Assembly: GCF_013343235.1 (NCBI RefSeq)
Contig: NZ_CP040094.1
Coordinates: forward strand, 5,513,001-5,577,000
From: Nostoc sp. TCL240-02
GTDB lineage: Bacteria; Cyanobacteriota; Cyanobacteriia; Cyanobacteriales; Nostocaceae
Direction of reading: 5' to 3'
Length of the DNA: 64,000 bases
Of the stretch, positions 1-9,426 are shown piece after piece. The notes under the pieces are model-generated. The model was not told where the DNA came from. It saw only the letters and a program-made list of their open reading frames with translations, and did no database searches. Position 1 is the first letter of the stretch, and every line of letters begins with the position of its first letter. The translations under genes were made by a program, and so were the position numbers.

Positions 1-73
1 ACCTAAATGGATGCACCACGGTTATCTTTCATAATTGAGCAAATACTAATCCCAGTTGCTTAGGTAGTAGGTT

Positions 74-1087
74 ATGAATTTGAGAATCAGACGACGAAGA
101 TTTGGGCAGTTGGCTATCGTCAGCGCTGTCACCGCAGCAAGCGCTAAATTTACATCTAAGGTGTTTGCACAAGAGTCGGAGCAGCTTTATGGAGTGATCC
201 TTTCTTCAGCTAGCAAAAGTAAAACACAAGACTTAGTTGACGCTGCTGCAGCTGCTAACGCCATACCAGGAATTATCTTTCAGTCTATAAACTTTACGAC
301 TGGTCAGGTGTTGTTAAATGCCGAAACCGCGACCGACAGGGTTACTAACTCTCTAGAAACCACTGAGACTGTAGCTAAAGCCTTCGTTGTCAAAAAGCCC
401 AGCGAGCGGATAACTGCTTTTACTCTCCTATCCGATAACACATTTGGTATTGCCGCTGTTGCGGCTACTAAGAAGGGCGATTTCAGTCGCCTCATATCTA
501 TTGCACCACCTAAAAAGAGTGGAATTAAGCCTCCAAAAGGCTTGAAAATCAAAAAAAACAAGGATAAGAAGTATAGTACTGTTGAAGGGTTATTATCAAC
601 CACTATAAAAGGTAAGCAGGTACTACTTGGTGTAATTAGTCTTGCAGAAGGTAGCCCCCCTTTTGAGTTGGCATTTATTGACCCCAACTCAGGGCAAGTA
701 GATTCTAGTGTTGCAACAGGTCTACCAGATATTTCCCCCAAGCAGAGGGTCAGTAATCTTGCTCAATCTCCATTAGATGGAAAAATTTACGCTACTAGTG
801 TCGGCGGTGAAGGTGGTGGTCTAAGTTTAGTGCAACTAGACCTAGAGAACAGGGCAGTAGTTAGTGGCAGAGGAAAGATCATCAGATTAGTGGAATTAAG
901 CTTCAAGAACAAACCTTTGGAAAATGACTTAGCAAGTTTAGCCTTTTCTTCATCAGGTCAACTATTTGCACTTGCTGACCTCAAATATGAGGGAACAAAT
1001 TCACTGTTTACTGTAGATATGAAAACCGGAGCTATGACTCTGGTGAGAAAATTTGCGGTCGATAAGATTCTATTTGCGCGAGCCTAA
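74..1087 (+). CDS. Exported protein of unknown function with Tat-like signal
   Basis: This 337-residue protein begins with an arginine cluster (RIRRRRFGQL), then an Ala-rich hydrophobic stretch ending near VFA-Q at about residue 33. That fits a twin-arginine or Sec signal peptide, so the mature protein is probably periplasmic or outside the cell. The body has blade-like segments such as SSGQLFALA followed by LFTVDMKTG, which resemble a beta-propeller, but I cannot name a family. A Lys-rich loop lies near residues 150-170. The ATG at 74 directly follows the purine-rich AGTAGGTT. The gene stands alone, 155 bp before the next one. Function is unknown. Confidence 0.75.
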   Translation: MNLRIRRRRFGQLAIVSAVTAASAKFTSKVFAQESEQLYGVILSSASKSKTQDLVDAAAAANAIPGIIFQSINFTTGQVLLNAETATDRVTNSLETTETVAKAFVVKKPSERITAFTLLSDNTFGIAAVAATKKGDFSRLISIAPPKKSGIKPPKGLKIKKNKDKKYSTVEGLLSTTIKGKQVLLGVISLAEGSPPFELAFIDPNSGQVDSSVATGLPDISPKQRVSNLAQSPLDGKIYATSVGGEGGGLSLVQLDLENRAVVSGRGKIIRLVELSFKNKPLENDLASLAFSSSGQLFALADLKYEGTNSLFTVDMKTGAMTLVRKFAVDKILFARA

Positions 1088-1242
1088 GAAGGCCTTGTTG
1101 TCTCAGTGATTATCATGTACAACTATGACAAAAATATTGCTGTTGAAGTAGTTTATAGTATTTTATGCTTAATCTCTGAGGACCAATTCATCGAGGCAAG
1201 CGGCAAAAATTTGCACCCTTAGATGTTTGGAAGTTGAAAAAT

Positions 1243-1875
1243 ATGCTCCACATTCGTTTACCTGGTTTTGCTATCAAAATACTATACGGGGCTGTATTCA
1301 TATTTTTTCTGGCTTTTACCTTTACTCTTCCTGTGTCCGTACAAGCCAGGAAACATGGAAACTACATCAATACCCAACATTCCTTGGGAACTGTGGTCAA
1401 AGCCTCTGGTCCCTGCTTCAATAACAGCGATCGCTATGTAGACTGTGGTAATGGCACGGTGACTGATACTATGACTGGACTTATATGGCTCAAGAAGGCA
1501 GATTGTCTCGAAGCAACAGATTGGGCAACAGCCAACTATAAAGCCGCTGAGATTAAGAGCGGCGACTGCAATCTGTCGGATAACTCTTCTCCTGGCGATT
1601 GGCGTTTGCCGACCAAAGACGAGGTTACGGCGATATTACCTCCTTCAAATCTAAACTGTACTAATCCGACATTGGTAGACCAAGAAGGTGCAGGCTGCTT
1701 TGCACAGGGGACGCAGTGGGCTACCAGTATCCAGTTCAACTACTGGTCTAGTACTACGGGACCTTATCAGGAGGCTGGAAATTCTGCCTGGGCAATCTTC
1801 CTAAACTTTGGCGGCGTTATCAACACCAGTAAGCCGAGCCTCGTCTACGGTTGGCCTGTGCGTGGTACACCATAG
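1243..1875 (+). CDS. DUF1566 (Lcl C-terminal-like) exported protein
   Basis: The protein has an N-terminal hydrophobic segment (about residues 8-33, ending PVSVQA) that looks like a Sec signal peptide. The rest matches the DUF1566 pattern: CGNGTVTDTMTGLIWLK, then GDWRLPTKDE, YWSSTT and a final GWPVRG. DUF1566 domains occur in secreted or surface proteins and have no defined activity. Six or more cysteines in the mature part suggest disulfides. I prefer the ATG at 1243 to the TTG at 1234 because GGAAG at 1229-1233 then sits 9 bases upstream. It lies 53 bp before the ABC ATPase gene, but nothing shows it belongs to the polysaccharide pathway. Confidence 0.8.
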   Translation: MLHIRLPGFAIKILYGAVFIFFLAFTFTLPVSVQARKHGNYINTQHSLGTVVKASGPCFNNSDRYVDCGNGTVTDTMTGLIWLKKADCLEATDWATANYKAAEIKSGDCNLSDNSSPGDWRLPTKDEVTAILPPSNLNCTNPTLVDQEGAGCFAQGTQWATSIQFNYWSSTTGPYQEAGNSAWAIFLNFGGVINTSKPSLVYGWPVRGTP

Positions 1876-1928
1876 TAACTTGGGTGTTTTAAGAGAACAG
1901 TTTTCGAGCTACTGAGAGTAATTTAATA

Positions 1929-3224
1929 ATGTCTGATACAGTAATTCGCGTTGAAAACCTCAGTAAAAAATACGTGTTGAGTCATCAACAAGAAGGTAGC
2001 AGCAGATATAAATCTTTGCGAGAATCCATCAGTGATAGAGTCAGTTCACTGGGTAAAAAATTGGTGAAGTCTTCTGGCAAAGAAATATATAATCCAGCCC
2101 GTGAAGAGTTTTGGGCATTAAAGGATGTGTCATTTGAAATTAAACAGGGCGATAGCATTGGAATTATTGGTCGCAACGGTGCAGGAAAATCAACTTTACT
2201 TAAAATTTTGAGCCGCATTACTGAACCAAGCAGCGGCTGTATTTCTCTCAAGGGTAGAGTCGCAAGTCTTTTAGAAGTGGGCACAGGTTTTCACCCAGAA
2301 TTGACAGGTCGAGAAAACATTTATCTCAACGGTGCCATTCTGGGGATGAGCAAAACAGAGATTAAAAGAAAGTTTGATGAAATTGTCACTTTTGCCGAAA
2401 TTGAGAAGTTTTTAGATACACCTGTTAAACGCTATTCATCAGGAATGTATGTGCGTTTGGCATTTGCCGTAGCAGCGCATTTAGAGCCAGAGATTTTGAT
2501 TGTGGATGAAGTTCTGGCAGTAGGAGATGCCCAATTTCAAAAGAAATGCTTGGGAAAAATGAATGATGTTTCTGAAAAAGAAGGGCGTACCGTCTTGTTT
2601 GTTAGTCACAACATGGCAGCATTAAAAAGTCTATGCGATCAAGCCATCCTGCTCAATTCAGGATGTTTAGTAACTTATGGAGAAACTCATCAGGTCGTAT
2701 CTCGTTATTTGGAGTCCGATAATGACTCTAAATTTCTTGAAAGAATCTGGGATGATATTGAAACTGCTCCCGGAAACGAGAAAATTCGCATACATCAAAT
2801 TAGGGTGATTCCAGATATTGATGACTCAATAGATGAGATTACGGTTAAAACCCCTCTTAGGATTGAATTTGAGTATTGGAATTACCTCGATGGTGCTCAT
2901 TTAAATTTGAGCTTACACGTCTACACACTGGAGGGAGTTTGTGTTTTTAATTCAATCTCAAGATCGATTCCTTGTACTTCAGGTCTAATCAGAGGAGTTT
3001 GTTACATTCCTGAAGATTTTTTTAATGATGGAAGTTATCAAATTACGATGATGGTCGTTCAAGATACTTCAACTGTCCTTTATACATGTGAAAATTTACT
3101 GAGTTTTACTGTGCATGATACTGAGAGAGAATTTAAATGGTATGGCAAATGGCAAGGAATAGTTCGCCCTAACTTGAAGTGGAGGTTTGCTCCCGTTGAA
3201 ATATTCGCATCTAAGTCCTGCTAA
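1929..3224 (+). CDS. Polysaccharide ABC transporter ATPase, Wzt-like
   Basis: This is the 431-residue ATPase subunit of an ABC exporter for undecaprenyl-linked glycans. Walker A is GRNGAGKST (about residues 81-89), the signature is YSSGMYVRLAFA (169-180) and Walker B is ILIVDE (189-194). All are intact and in the order of the KpsT/Wzt/TagH group. Residues after about 270 form a beta-rich extension like the Wzt C-terminal domain, which in E. coli O8/O9a recognises the modified end of the chain before export. No Wzm-type permease is adjacent, although the pair is normally encoded together, so the permease must be upstream of the window or elsewhere. The gene opens the plus-strand run of polysaccharide genes. 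Confidence 0.9.
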   Translation: MSDTVIRVENLSKKYVLSHQQEGSSRYKSLRESISDRVSSLGKKLVKSSGKEIYNPAREEFWALKDVSFEIKQGDSIGIIGRNGAGKSTLLKILSRITEPSSGCISLKGRVASLLEVGTGFHPELTGRENIYLNGAILGMSKTEIKRKFDEIVTFAEIEKFLDTPVKRYSSGMYVRLAFAVAAHLEPEILIVDEVLAVGDAQFQKKCLGKMNDVSEKEGRTVLFVSHNMAALKSLCDQAILLNSGCLVTYGETHQVVSRYLESDNDSKFLERIWDDIETAPGNEKIRIHQIRVIPDIDDSIDEITVKTPLRIEFEYWNYLDGAHLNLSLHVYTLEGVCVFNSISRSIPCTSGLIRGVCYIPEDFFNDGSYQITMMVVQDTSTVLYTCENLLSFTVHDTEREFKWYGKWQGIVRPNLKWRFAPVEIFASKSC

Positions 3225-3295
3225 ATTTTTGACTAAAAAATGTTGAATATGAATTAGGACATAGATAATTCAACGAAGATTTTTAGTAAATTTTT

Positions 3296-3943
3296 ATGAT
3301 ATCAAAGTTACTGTTCTGGGGTGCTTCGGGGCACGCTTTAGTGGTCGCAGACATAATCCGCTTACAAGGAATCTATGAAATTGTTGGTTTCCTTGATAAT
3401 ATGAATCCACAACGTCATGGTGAAAACTTCTGCGGAGCTCAAATTCTGGGAGGACAAGAACAGTTAGATTATTGTAAAGATAAAGGGATTAAGTATATAA
3501 TTTTTGGATTCGGAGATTGTCAGGCGCGATTAAAGTTATCTGAATTAATTTATAGAAAAGGTTTTTCCTTAGCAACTGCTATCCACCCAACCGCAATAAT
3601 TTCTGCTGACGTGTCTATAGGATCGGGAACCGTAATTGCAGCTGGAGCGGTTGTTAATCCCGGATCAAAGATTGGTCAAAATGTCATTATCAACACTTGT
3701 GCGAGTGTTGATCACGAGTGCGTGATAGAAGATGGAGCGCATATTTGCCCAGGTGTTCACTTAGCTGGACGAGTAACTGTGGGGCGTGCAGCCTGTGTAG
3801 GAATTGGAGCGACGGTCATAGATCGTGTGCGGATAGGTGCAGGTACCTTCATCGGGGCTGGCGCGGTTGTCGTCAATGATATTCCTGATGGTGTCTTGGT
3901 CTATGGTGTTCCGGCTAGGGTAATAAGAGAAATTGACTTATAA
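3296..3943 (+). CDS. NeuD/PglD-family sugar O- or N-acyltransferase
   Basis: The protein has 215 residues. The N-terminus (LLFWGASGHALVVADII) is the small Rossmann-like nucleotide-sugar-binding domain with the GASGHA loop seen in PglD and NeuD. Residues from about 95 on are hexapeptide repeats of a left-handed beta-helix (VSIGSGTVIAAGAVV, GAGTFIGAGAVVV), ending GVPARVI. Family members acetylate an amino or hydroxyl group of an activated sugar using acetyl-CoA. The putative catalytic His is in VDHECVIEDG. With the aminotransferase at 5827 it could make an N-acetylated amino sugar, but that pairing is inferred. Confidence 0.88.
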   Translation: MISKLLFWGASGHALVVADIIRLQGIYEIVGFLDNMNPQRHGENFCGAQILGGQEQLDYCKDKGIKYIIFGFGDCQARLKLSELIYRKGFSLATAIHPTAIISADVSIGSGTVIAAGAVVNPGSKIGQNVIINTCASVDHECVIEDGAHICPGVHLAGRVTVGRAACVGIGATVIDRVRIGAGTFIGAGAVVVNDIPDGVLVYGVPARVIREIDL

Positions 3944-3973
3944 GGAAGATTGATTTATTTGGTGAGACTGATT

Positions 3974-4771
3974 ATGGAATTTTATAAAAAAATACAATAC
4001 ACTTCTCCTGAAGAAACTAAAAAAGCTATCCAAGAAGCACTTAATAAATATAAAATAGTTCATTTTGTAGGATTTGATTTTCAAATAAATATTCACGACT
4101 ATTTCACAGAACTAAGTGATTTTTTGGGACTAGTGATTAGCATGGATGAAGATAAAGACACAGGTAAACGAACGGGTCAACGTTGGATAGATATTAGCTA
4201 CGATCCCGCACGTCCAAATAAATACCGCTCAAGTAAAACTAGGCAACCTCTTCATACGGATAATTCTTATCTTAATCATCATGATGCGGTGAATTATTTT
4301 TATTGCTTATCTCAGGCGCAAGTGGGAGGTGCTACTTTTTTCTTAGATAGCGAATTGCTCATTAAGGTTTTGGAGCTAGACAATGAGTATCAGTTACTAG
4401 AAGACCTAAAAAAAGTTCCTGTGTCTTTTTCAAAAGAAGATGTCAGCAAAACTAAGCCCATTATTACAGAAGACGAATTAGGAATTCGCTTAAATTATAA
4501 TTATTACCCTTTAGATAAAGATAACACCCCAGAAGCTAAAGATTTGGTTGAAAGATTTCAGCACTTCCTTGAAAATCGCGTTCACCATAGCGGAATTTAC
4601 ACGAATATCATATTAACAAAAGGAGATGCCGTATTTTTCCATGACGAAAGAGTTTTGCATGGTAGAAATGCCTTTTTTACTCCTAACAAAGGCGACCGTA
4701 TTCTCATGAAAGGTTCTGTAATTCTACATTCAAGAAAATCTAAAAATTTAGAGCTTTTTTGCCAAGCATGA
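3974..4771 (+). CDS. Fe(II)/2-oxoglutarate-dependent dioxygenase, TauD/clavaminate synthase-like
   Basis: The protein is about 265 residues long from the ATG at 3974. I chose this over the TTG at 3950 because GGTGAG precedes it at normal spacing, whereas the TTG has its purine run only one base away. The iron-binding triad is visible: HTD (His94, Asp96) and a distal His229 in VLHGR, with an Arg 13 residues later (GDR) placed to bind 2-oxoglutarate. The enzyme should hydroxylate, desaturate or epimerise a substrate that cannot be read from sequence. Its last codon overlaps the next start (ATGA), so it is probably translationally coupled to the aldo/keto reductase. Placement suggests a sugar or sugar-linked acyl substrate. 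Confidence 0.85.
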   Translation: MEFYKKIQYTSPEETKKAIQEALNKYKIVHFVGFDFQINIHDYFTELSDFLGLVISMDEDKDTGKRTGQRWIDISYDPARPNKYRSSKTRQPLHTDNSYLNHHDAVNYFYCLSQAQVGGATFFLDSELLIKVLELDNEYQLLEDLKKVPVSFSKEDVSKTKPIITEDELGIRLNYNYYPLDKDNTPEAKDLVERFQHFLENRVHHSGIYTNIILTKGDAVFFHDERVLHGRNAFFTPNKGDRILMKGSVILHSRKSKNLELFCQA

Positions 4772-5718
4772 AAACAGAAACTGCTAAATTAGGTTTTGGT
4801 ACTTGGCAATTTGGCGGCGAAAACCTTATTGCTGGTCAGCATAAAGGATGGGGATATATTGACGATAAAGAAGCTATTCAGGCAGTTCATCTTGCTCTTG
4901 ATCACGGTATCCAATTCTTTGATACAGCTGATTCTTATGGAGAGGGTAAATCGGAAGAAATTTTAGGTAAAGCTTTTCAAAGCTATCCGAGTGGGAATTT
5001 TCTTGTTTGTACGAAGTTTGGCAATCGAAAAGATAATCAAGGTAATTCTTTTCAGGATTTTTCTCCTGAATGGCTCGAAAAAGCTGTGACTAACAGCCTT
5101 GAGCGTTTAAACATTGATTGCATTGATGTTTTACTATTTCATAGCCCGCCAGATAATTTTGATTGGAAAAATTACGATAAGTTTATTCTAGAACGCCTCA
5201 AACAGAAAGGATATATTAAGGAATATGGTGTGAGTTCAAAAACTATTAAAGGCGCATTAAAAGTAGCAGAAGATAAATTTGGAAGTAACATTGAGGCTAT
5301 ATTTAATGCATTGGATCGGCGTGCCGAAGAATATTTATTTAATAATTTAGATCATGAATATCAATTTATAGCTAGAGTGCCTTTAGCTTCCGGTTTTCTT
5401 AAGCAAAAATATTTGTACCAAACTCCAGAATTTGCCGAAAATGATTGGCGGCATTATTTGCCCGAAAGAGATAAAAATTGGTTATTGGAAAGTGCCAGAA
5501 AATTGGCTTTTCTAGATGAATTACCAGGAGGAATTACAGTTTCAGCGTTGCGCTATGTCTTATATCATTCAGGTGTTGGAGTCGTTATACCGGGAATGAG
5601 AAATCCTCAACAAGTGAAAGCTAACTTGCAAGTTGTGGAATTGGGCGCACTCGACCCCGAAGTCGTTGAAAAAATTAAACAAGCTGTTAGTGATGTACCA
5701 GCCCACTGGAAATCTTAG
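4768..5718 (+). CDS. Aldo/keto reductase
   Basis: A 316-residue NAD(P)H-dependent reductase with the AKR barrel. The catalytic tetrad is recognisable: Asp and Tyr in FFDTADSYGEG, Lys in VCTKFGNR and His in LLFHSPP. The C-terminal GVVIPGMRNPQQVKANL is the cofactor-binding signature. The ATG at 4768 overlaps the upstream TGA by four bases, so I prefer it to the TTG at 4759. Reductases of this kind in polysaccharide clusters reduce keto-sugars or linked aldehydes. Here it probably acts on the product of the coupled dioxygenase, which is inference. Confidence 0.9.
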   Translation: MKTETAKLGFGTWQFGGENLIAGQHKGWGYIDDKEAIQAVHLALDHGIQFFDTADSYGEGKSEEILGKAFQSYPSGNFLVCTKFGNRKDNQGNSFQDFSPEWLEKAVTNSLERLNIDCIDVLLFHSPPDNFDWKNYDKFILERLKQKGYIKEYGVSSKTIKGALKVAEDKFGSNIEAIFNALDRRAEEYLFNNLDHEYQFIARVPLASGFLKQKYLYQTPEFAENDWRHYLPERDKNWLLESARKLAFLDELPGGITVSALRYVLYHSGVGVVIPGMRNPQQVKANLQVVELGALDPEVVEKIKQAVSDVPAHWKS

Positions 5719-5826
5719 CTTTTAAGTTTGGCTCATTAAACTAATTAATAGCAATTGTTCGAGAACTCTATTAGTTCTCTATCTTACCTAGTAAACATAC
5801 ATCAGACAAAAGGTTAGTTACAGCAA

Positions 5827-7056
5827 ATGATTTACAAAACTCGATTGGAAGACTTAGCAATTTTTGGTGCGAATTCCGCCTTTAATGAAAAACTACATGT
5901 GGGTCGTCCCAACATTGGGAACCGCGATCGCCTGTTCCAACGAATCAACGACCTGCTAGATAGAAGATGGTTGACCAATAACGGTGGCTACGTTCAGGAG
6001 TTTGAACAGCGCATTGCTGACATGATTGGGGTCAAGCATTGCATTCCTATGTGTAATGGAACTGTTGCTTTAGAAATTGCTATTAGAGCAGCAGGACTCA
6101 CGGGAGAGGTTATCATTCCTTCGTTCACCTTCATTGCTACTGCTCACGCATTACAGTGGCAAGAGATAACTCCAGTCTTTTGCGATATTGATCCTCACAC
6201 TTACACTATCAATCCGTGGCGGGTTGAGGCAATGATTACACCCCGCACGACCGGAATCATTGGCGTTCATCTGTGGGGACAACCTTGTAATGTAGAAGCC
6301 CTAACAGAAATAGCTCGCAAGCATAACCTCAAACTGATGTTTGACGCAGCCCATTCTTTTGGTTGTTCCTACAACGGACAAATGATAGGTAACTTTGGCG
6401 ATGCAGAGGTGTTCAGCTTTCATGCAACTAAATTTTTCAATACCTTTGAGGGTGGAGCTGTCGCCACCAATAATGATGAACTCGCTGGCAAAATTCGTCT
6501 GATGAAAAACTTTGGCTTTTCTGGATTTGAGAATGTCAGTTATATCGGCACCAATGGCAAAATGAGCGAAATTTGTGCTGCAATGGGGCTAACAGGTTTG
6601 GAAAGTTTAGACGAATTTGTGGCTGTTAACTATCGCAACTACAAAAAATACCAGTGCGATCTTAGAGATATCCCAGGTGTTGAATTATTAACATACAATG
6701 AGGCTGAAAAATCAAATTATCAGTATATTGTGTTAGAAATCAATGAGGAAATTACCCAAATAAGTCGAGATCAACTGGTAAAAATACTCTGGGCTGAAAA
6801 TATCTTAGCTCGACGCTATTTTTATCCTGGATGCCATCGTATGGAACCTTATCGCTCCTACTTTCCTCATGCAGGACTGCTGCTTCCGGAAACTGAAACT
6901 TTAGGGAAACGGGTATTAGTTATGCCAACAGGTACTGCTGTTGATCCAGAGGATATCAGTAAAATCTGTCAGATTATTCGGTTTGTAGTTCAGCATAGTC
7001 ATGAAGTGAAGGATAAACTACTGTACGCAGCTACTGAGTTAGTACAGACACATTGA
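5827..7056 (+). CDS. DegT/DnrJ/EryC1/StrS-family sugar aminotransferase
   Basis: This 409-residue PLP enzyme has the DegT fold. The PLP-anchoring lysine is Lys202 in SFHATKFFNTFEGG, and the cofactor-stacking segment is FDAAHSFG (173-179). Family members transfer the amino group of glutamate to a nucleotide-linked keto-sugar, giving 3-amino or 4-amino deoxy sugars. It is close in overall pattern to the VioA/dTDP-4-amino sugar type, but regiochemistry cannot be read here. No dehydratase (RmlB or FlmA type) is adjacent, so the keto-sugar must come from enzymes elsewhere. It lies 108 bp after the reductase and may have its own promoter. Confidence 0.9.
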   Translation: MIYKTRLEDLAIFGANSAFNEKLHVGRPNIGNRDRLFQRINDLLDRRWLTNNGGYVQEFEQRIADMIGVKHCIPMCNGTVALEIAIRAAGLTGEVIIPSFTFIATAHALQWQEITPVFCDIDPHTYTINPWRVEAMITPRTTGIIGVHLWGQPCNVEALTEIARKHNLKLMFDAAHSFGCSYNGQMIGNFGDAEVFSFHATKFFNTFEGGAVATNNDELAGKIRLMKNFGFSGFENVSYIGTNGKMSEICAAMGLTGLESLDEFVAVNYRNYKKYQCDLRDIPGVELLTYNEAEKSNYQYIVLEINEEITQISRDQLVKILWAENILARRYFYPGCHRMEPYRSYFPHAGLLLPETETLGKRVLVMPTGTAVDPEDISKICQIIRFVVQHSHEVKDKLLYAATELVQTH

Positions 7057-7176
7057 TGACAGGTGAGGTGCATCTAACCGAGGAAAACCAGGCAATTAGA
7101 AATTGTGATTAGACAGACGAAGCCTGCTTCCGCAAATTAGCATAATTTAGTCAACGAAGGCTGATTTAATCTTAAT

Positions 7177-7201
7177 AGTCCCAGACTTAAATCTGAGGAC
7201 T
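7177..7201 (+). terminator. Possible weak stem-loop after the aminotransferase gene
   Basis: An imperfect inverted repeat, AGTCC-AGA ... TCT-GGACT, lies in the 182-bp gap before the next glycosyltransferase and is followed by ATTTGTTTG rather than a clean T run. It could attenuate read-through or simply be chance. Confidence 0.25.
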
Positions 7202-7238
7202 ATTTGTTTGATTCAACATTATTTCGATAGTATTTTCT

Positions 7239-8228
7239 ATGAAAGTAAGCATATTAATGCTCGCCTATAATCATGATAAGTTTATTGCCAAGGCCCTAGA
7301 TAGCGCCCTGATGCAACAAGTTGATTTTGACTATGAGATTGTGATCGGTGAAGACTGTTCCACAGATAATACGCGAGATATTCTCATTCGCTATCAACAG
7401 GAATATCCAGATAAAATCCGCTTGTTGCTACCAGAAAAAAATCTGGGAATGCATGATAATTTTATTCAAACTTTCAAAGCTTGTCGAGGTAAATACATAG
7501 CTCTCCTAGAGGGAGACGATTACTGGATTTCTCCTTATAAGCTGCATAAACAAGTAGAATTTTTAGATTCATCCACTGATTATACAATGTGTTTTCATAA
7601 TGCGTTAATTCTTGATCTAGATGGCAGCACAATATCTCCTTTTTCTACTGAAAAAAATAAAAATGTTTTTACTCTTGAAGATATACTATCGTCAAACATG
7701 ATACCAACTGCTTCAATAATGTTTCGGCAAGGATTAATACATGAATTTCCAAAATGGATTTACGATGTAGATTTAGTAGATTGGACACTGCAAGTTTTTC
7801 TTGCCCAGCATGGTAATATCGGATATATAGACGAGTTTTGGAGTGTGTATAGAAAACACCCTGAAGGTAACTGGTCTCGGAAAAGTAGTTTAGAAGCTAC
7901 TAAAGAGTTAACCAAACTATTTCAATATTTTAGTAAATATCTAAATTTGGATTCTAAACATCAAAGAAAGGTTAGAGTTATCTTATCCAACTATTATGTT
8001 GATCTGGTAATATCTTATAAGCAAAATGGGGATATTAAAAACGCTCGTAAATATATTAACAAATGGTTATTAAATGACTTGTTAAACAATAGGGTATTAA
8101 GTATATTACCAATTAAAGCCTCGCTCATACTTCAAATATATACTCCAATTCTATACAAAATTTTTAAATGGTTAAAATATAGGTTTTTAGCTACTTTCGG
8201 TAATTTTCTTGTAGAAGATAGACGTTAG
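7239..8228 (+). CDS. Family 2 glycosyltransferase
   Basis: A 329-residue GT2 enzyme. The N-terminal GT-A domain begins KVSILMLAYNHDKFI, followed by EDCSTDNT and the metal-binding GDDYW in place of the usual DxD. These features predict an inverting transferase using a nucleotide sugar at the cytoplasmic face of the membrane. The last 60 residues are hydrophobic and basic (ILPIKASLILQIYTPILYK), enough for peripheral membrane contact. No Shine-Dalgarno sequence is obvious before the ATG. Acceptor and donor are unknown. Confidence 0.85.
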   Translation: MKVSILMLAYNHDKFIAKALDSALMQQVDFDYEIVIGEDCSTDNTRDILIRYQQEYPDKIRLLLPEKNLGMHDNFIQTFKACRGKYIALLEGDDYWISPYKLHKQVEFLDSSTDYTMCFHNALILDLDGSTISPFSTEKNKNVFTLEDILSSNMIPTASIMFRQGLIHEFPKWIYDVDLVDWTLQVFLAQHGNIGYIDEFWSVYRKHPEGNWSRKSSLEATKELTKLFQYFSKYLNLDSKHQRKVRVILSNYYVDLVISYKQNGDIKNARKYINKWLLNDLLNNRVLSILPIKASLILQIYTPILYKIFKWLKYRFLATFGNFLVEDRR

Positions 8229-8335
8229 ATGGGGAGAAAACAAGGGGTTATACAACTAATAAACTTGATAAAACACCAGGCAAGATTTTACTAAAATTAG
8301 TTCTACAAATATCAAAAATATAGTTATTATTTTAT

Positions 8336-9235
8336 ATGGAATTATTAGTCAGTGTTATTATCTGTACCCATAATCCTCGTAAAGATTACTTGGACAGAGT
8401 GCTAGCAGCGCTTGAGAAACAAACTCTGTCGATAAATTTATGGGAGTTATTACTAATTGACAATGCTAGTGATAAAATTCTGTCCTCAGAATTTGATTTA
8501 ACTTGGCACCCCAATGCATGTTATGTTCGAGAAGAGCAGTTAGGTTTAACTCCTGCGCGGTTACGAGGAATTAAAGAAGCATTAGGGCAAACTTTAATCT
8601 TCGTTGATGATGATAACGTCCTAGATTCAGACTACCTTGAAATAGCTTTACAAATTAGTCAAAATTATCCATTTATTGGTGCTTGGGGTGGAAAAATACG
8701 ACCAGATTTTGAGATTGAACCACCCGAATGGACAAAGCAATATTGGGAAATGCTAGCAATTCGAGAATTTAATCAAGATAAGTGGTCAAACTTGCTTTAT
8801 GAAACAACGCCTTGTGGCGCTGGGCTTTGTATTCGTAAATTTGTGGCTGAAAAGTATGCTGAATCAGTGTGTACTCAAACCAAGCGAATCAATTTAGATC
8901 GTAAGGGCAAGCAGTTAACTTCCGGTGGAGACTCAGATTTAGCTTATACAGCTTGTGATGTGGGTTTAGGCACGGGTCTATTTACAGCGCTTAAAATGAC
9001 CCATTTGATTCCAGCCTTTCGCCTGCAACTGGATTATCTTGAAAGATTAGCTGAAGGACTGAGTTATTCGCACACTATTTTACATTCTATTAGAGGCGAA
9101 GTATCCACAAAAATCTCTTGGCGAAGAAAAGTTTTTCAATATTATGTTCGCTGGCGTTTAGCTCCTAACCATCGTCGTCTTTACAATGCTTCTCAGAGAG
9201 GATTACAGATGGCGCTGAGGGAACTAACTTCTTGA
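8336..9235 (+). CDS. Family 2 glycosyltransferase
   Basis: A 299-residue GT2 protein with a clear nucleotide-sugar domain: LVSVIICTHNPR at the start, LLIDNASD, and the metal motif FVDDDNVLD near residue 97. A conserved GGDSDLAYTACDVGLG segment at about 200-215 holds the likely catalytic acid. The C-terminus is basic, with RRKVFQYYVRWR. It differs in pattern from the neighbouring GT2 enzymes, so it probably adds a different sugar. The 190 bp downstream contain a GCGATCGC palindrome but no visible gene. Confidence 0.85.
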   Translation: MELLVSVIICTHNPRKDYLDRVLAALEKQTLSINLWELLLIDNASDKILSSEFDLTWHPNACYVREEQLGLTPARLRGIKEALGQTLIFVDDDNVLDSDYLEIALQISQNYPFIGAWGGKIRPDFEIEPPEWTKQYWEMLAIREFNQDKWSNLLYETTPCGAGLCIRKFVAEKYAESVCTQTKRINLDRKGKQLTSGGDSDLAYTACDVGLGTGLFTALKMTHLIPAFRLQLDYLERLAEGLSYSHTILHSIRGEVSTKISWRRKVFQYYVRWRLAPNHRRLYNASQRGLQMALRELTS

Positions 9236-9426
9236 TCTTTCTTCAGCAGTATCCTCTGGAACTACAAGCAAAACGATACATTGAGCTATAAAAACAAGTT
9301 TAGCAATGATTGTAGAGCGATCTCCACAGGCGATCGCATCAATGAAAATTGTCCATTTGCAGCAACACCCATTTTAGACATTCTCCTCAGTGAGTCCTTG
9401 GTAAATGCTATGAATAGGCAAAAATA

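Noticed and set aside
304..741. 145-residue ORF antisense to the first gene
   Set aside because: It lies wholly within a well-supported exported protein gene and has no features of its own.
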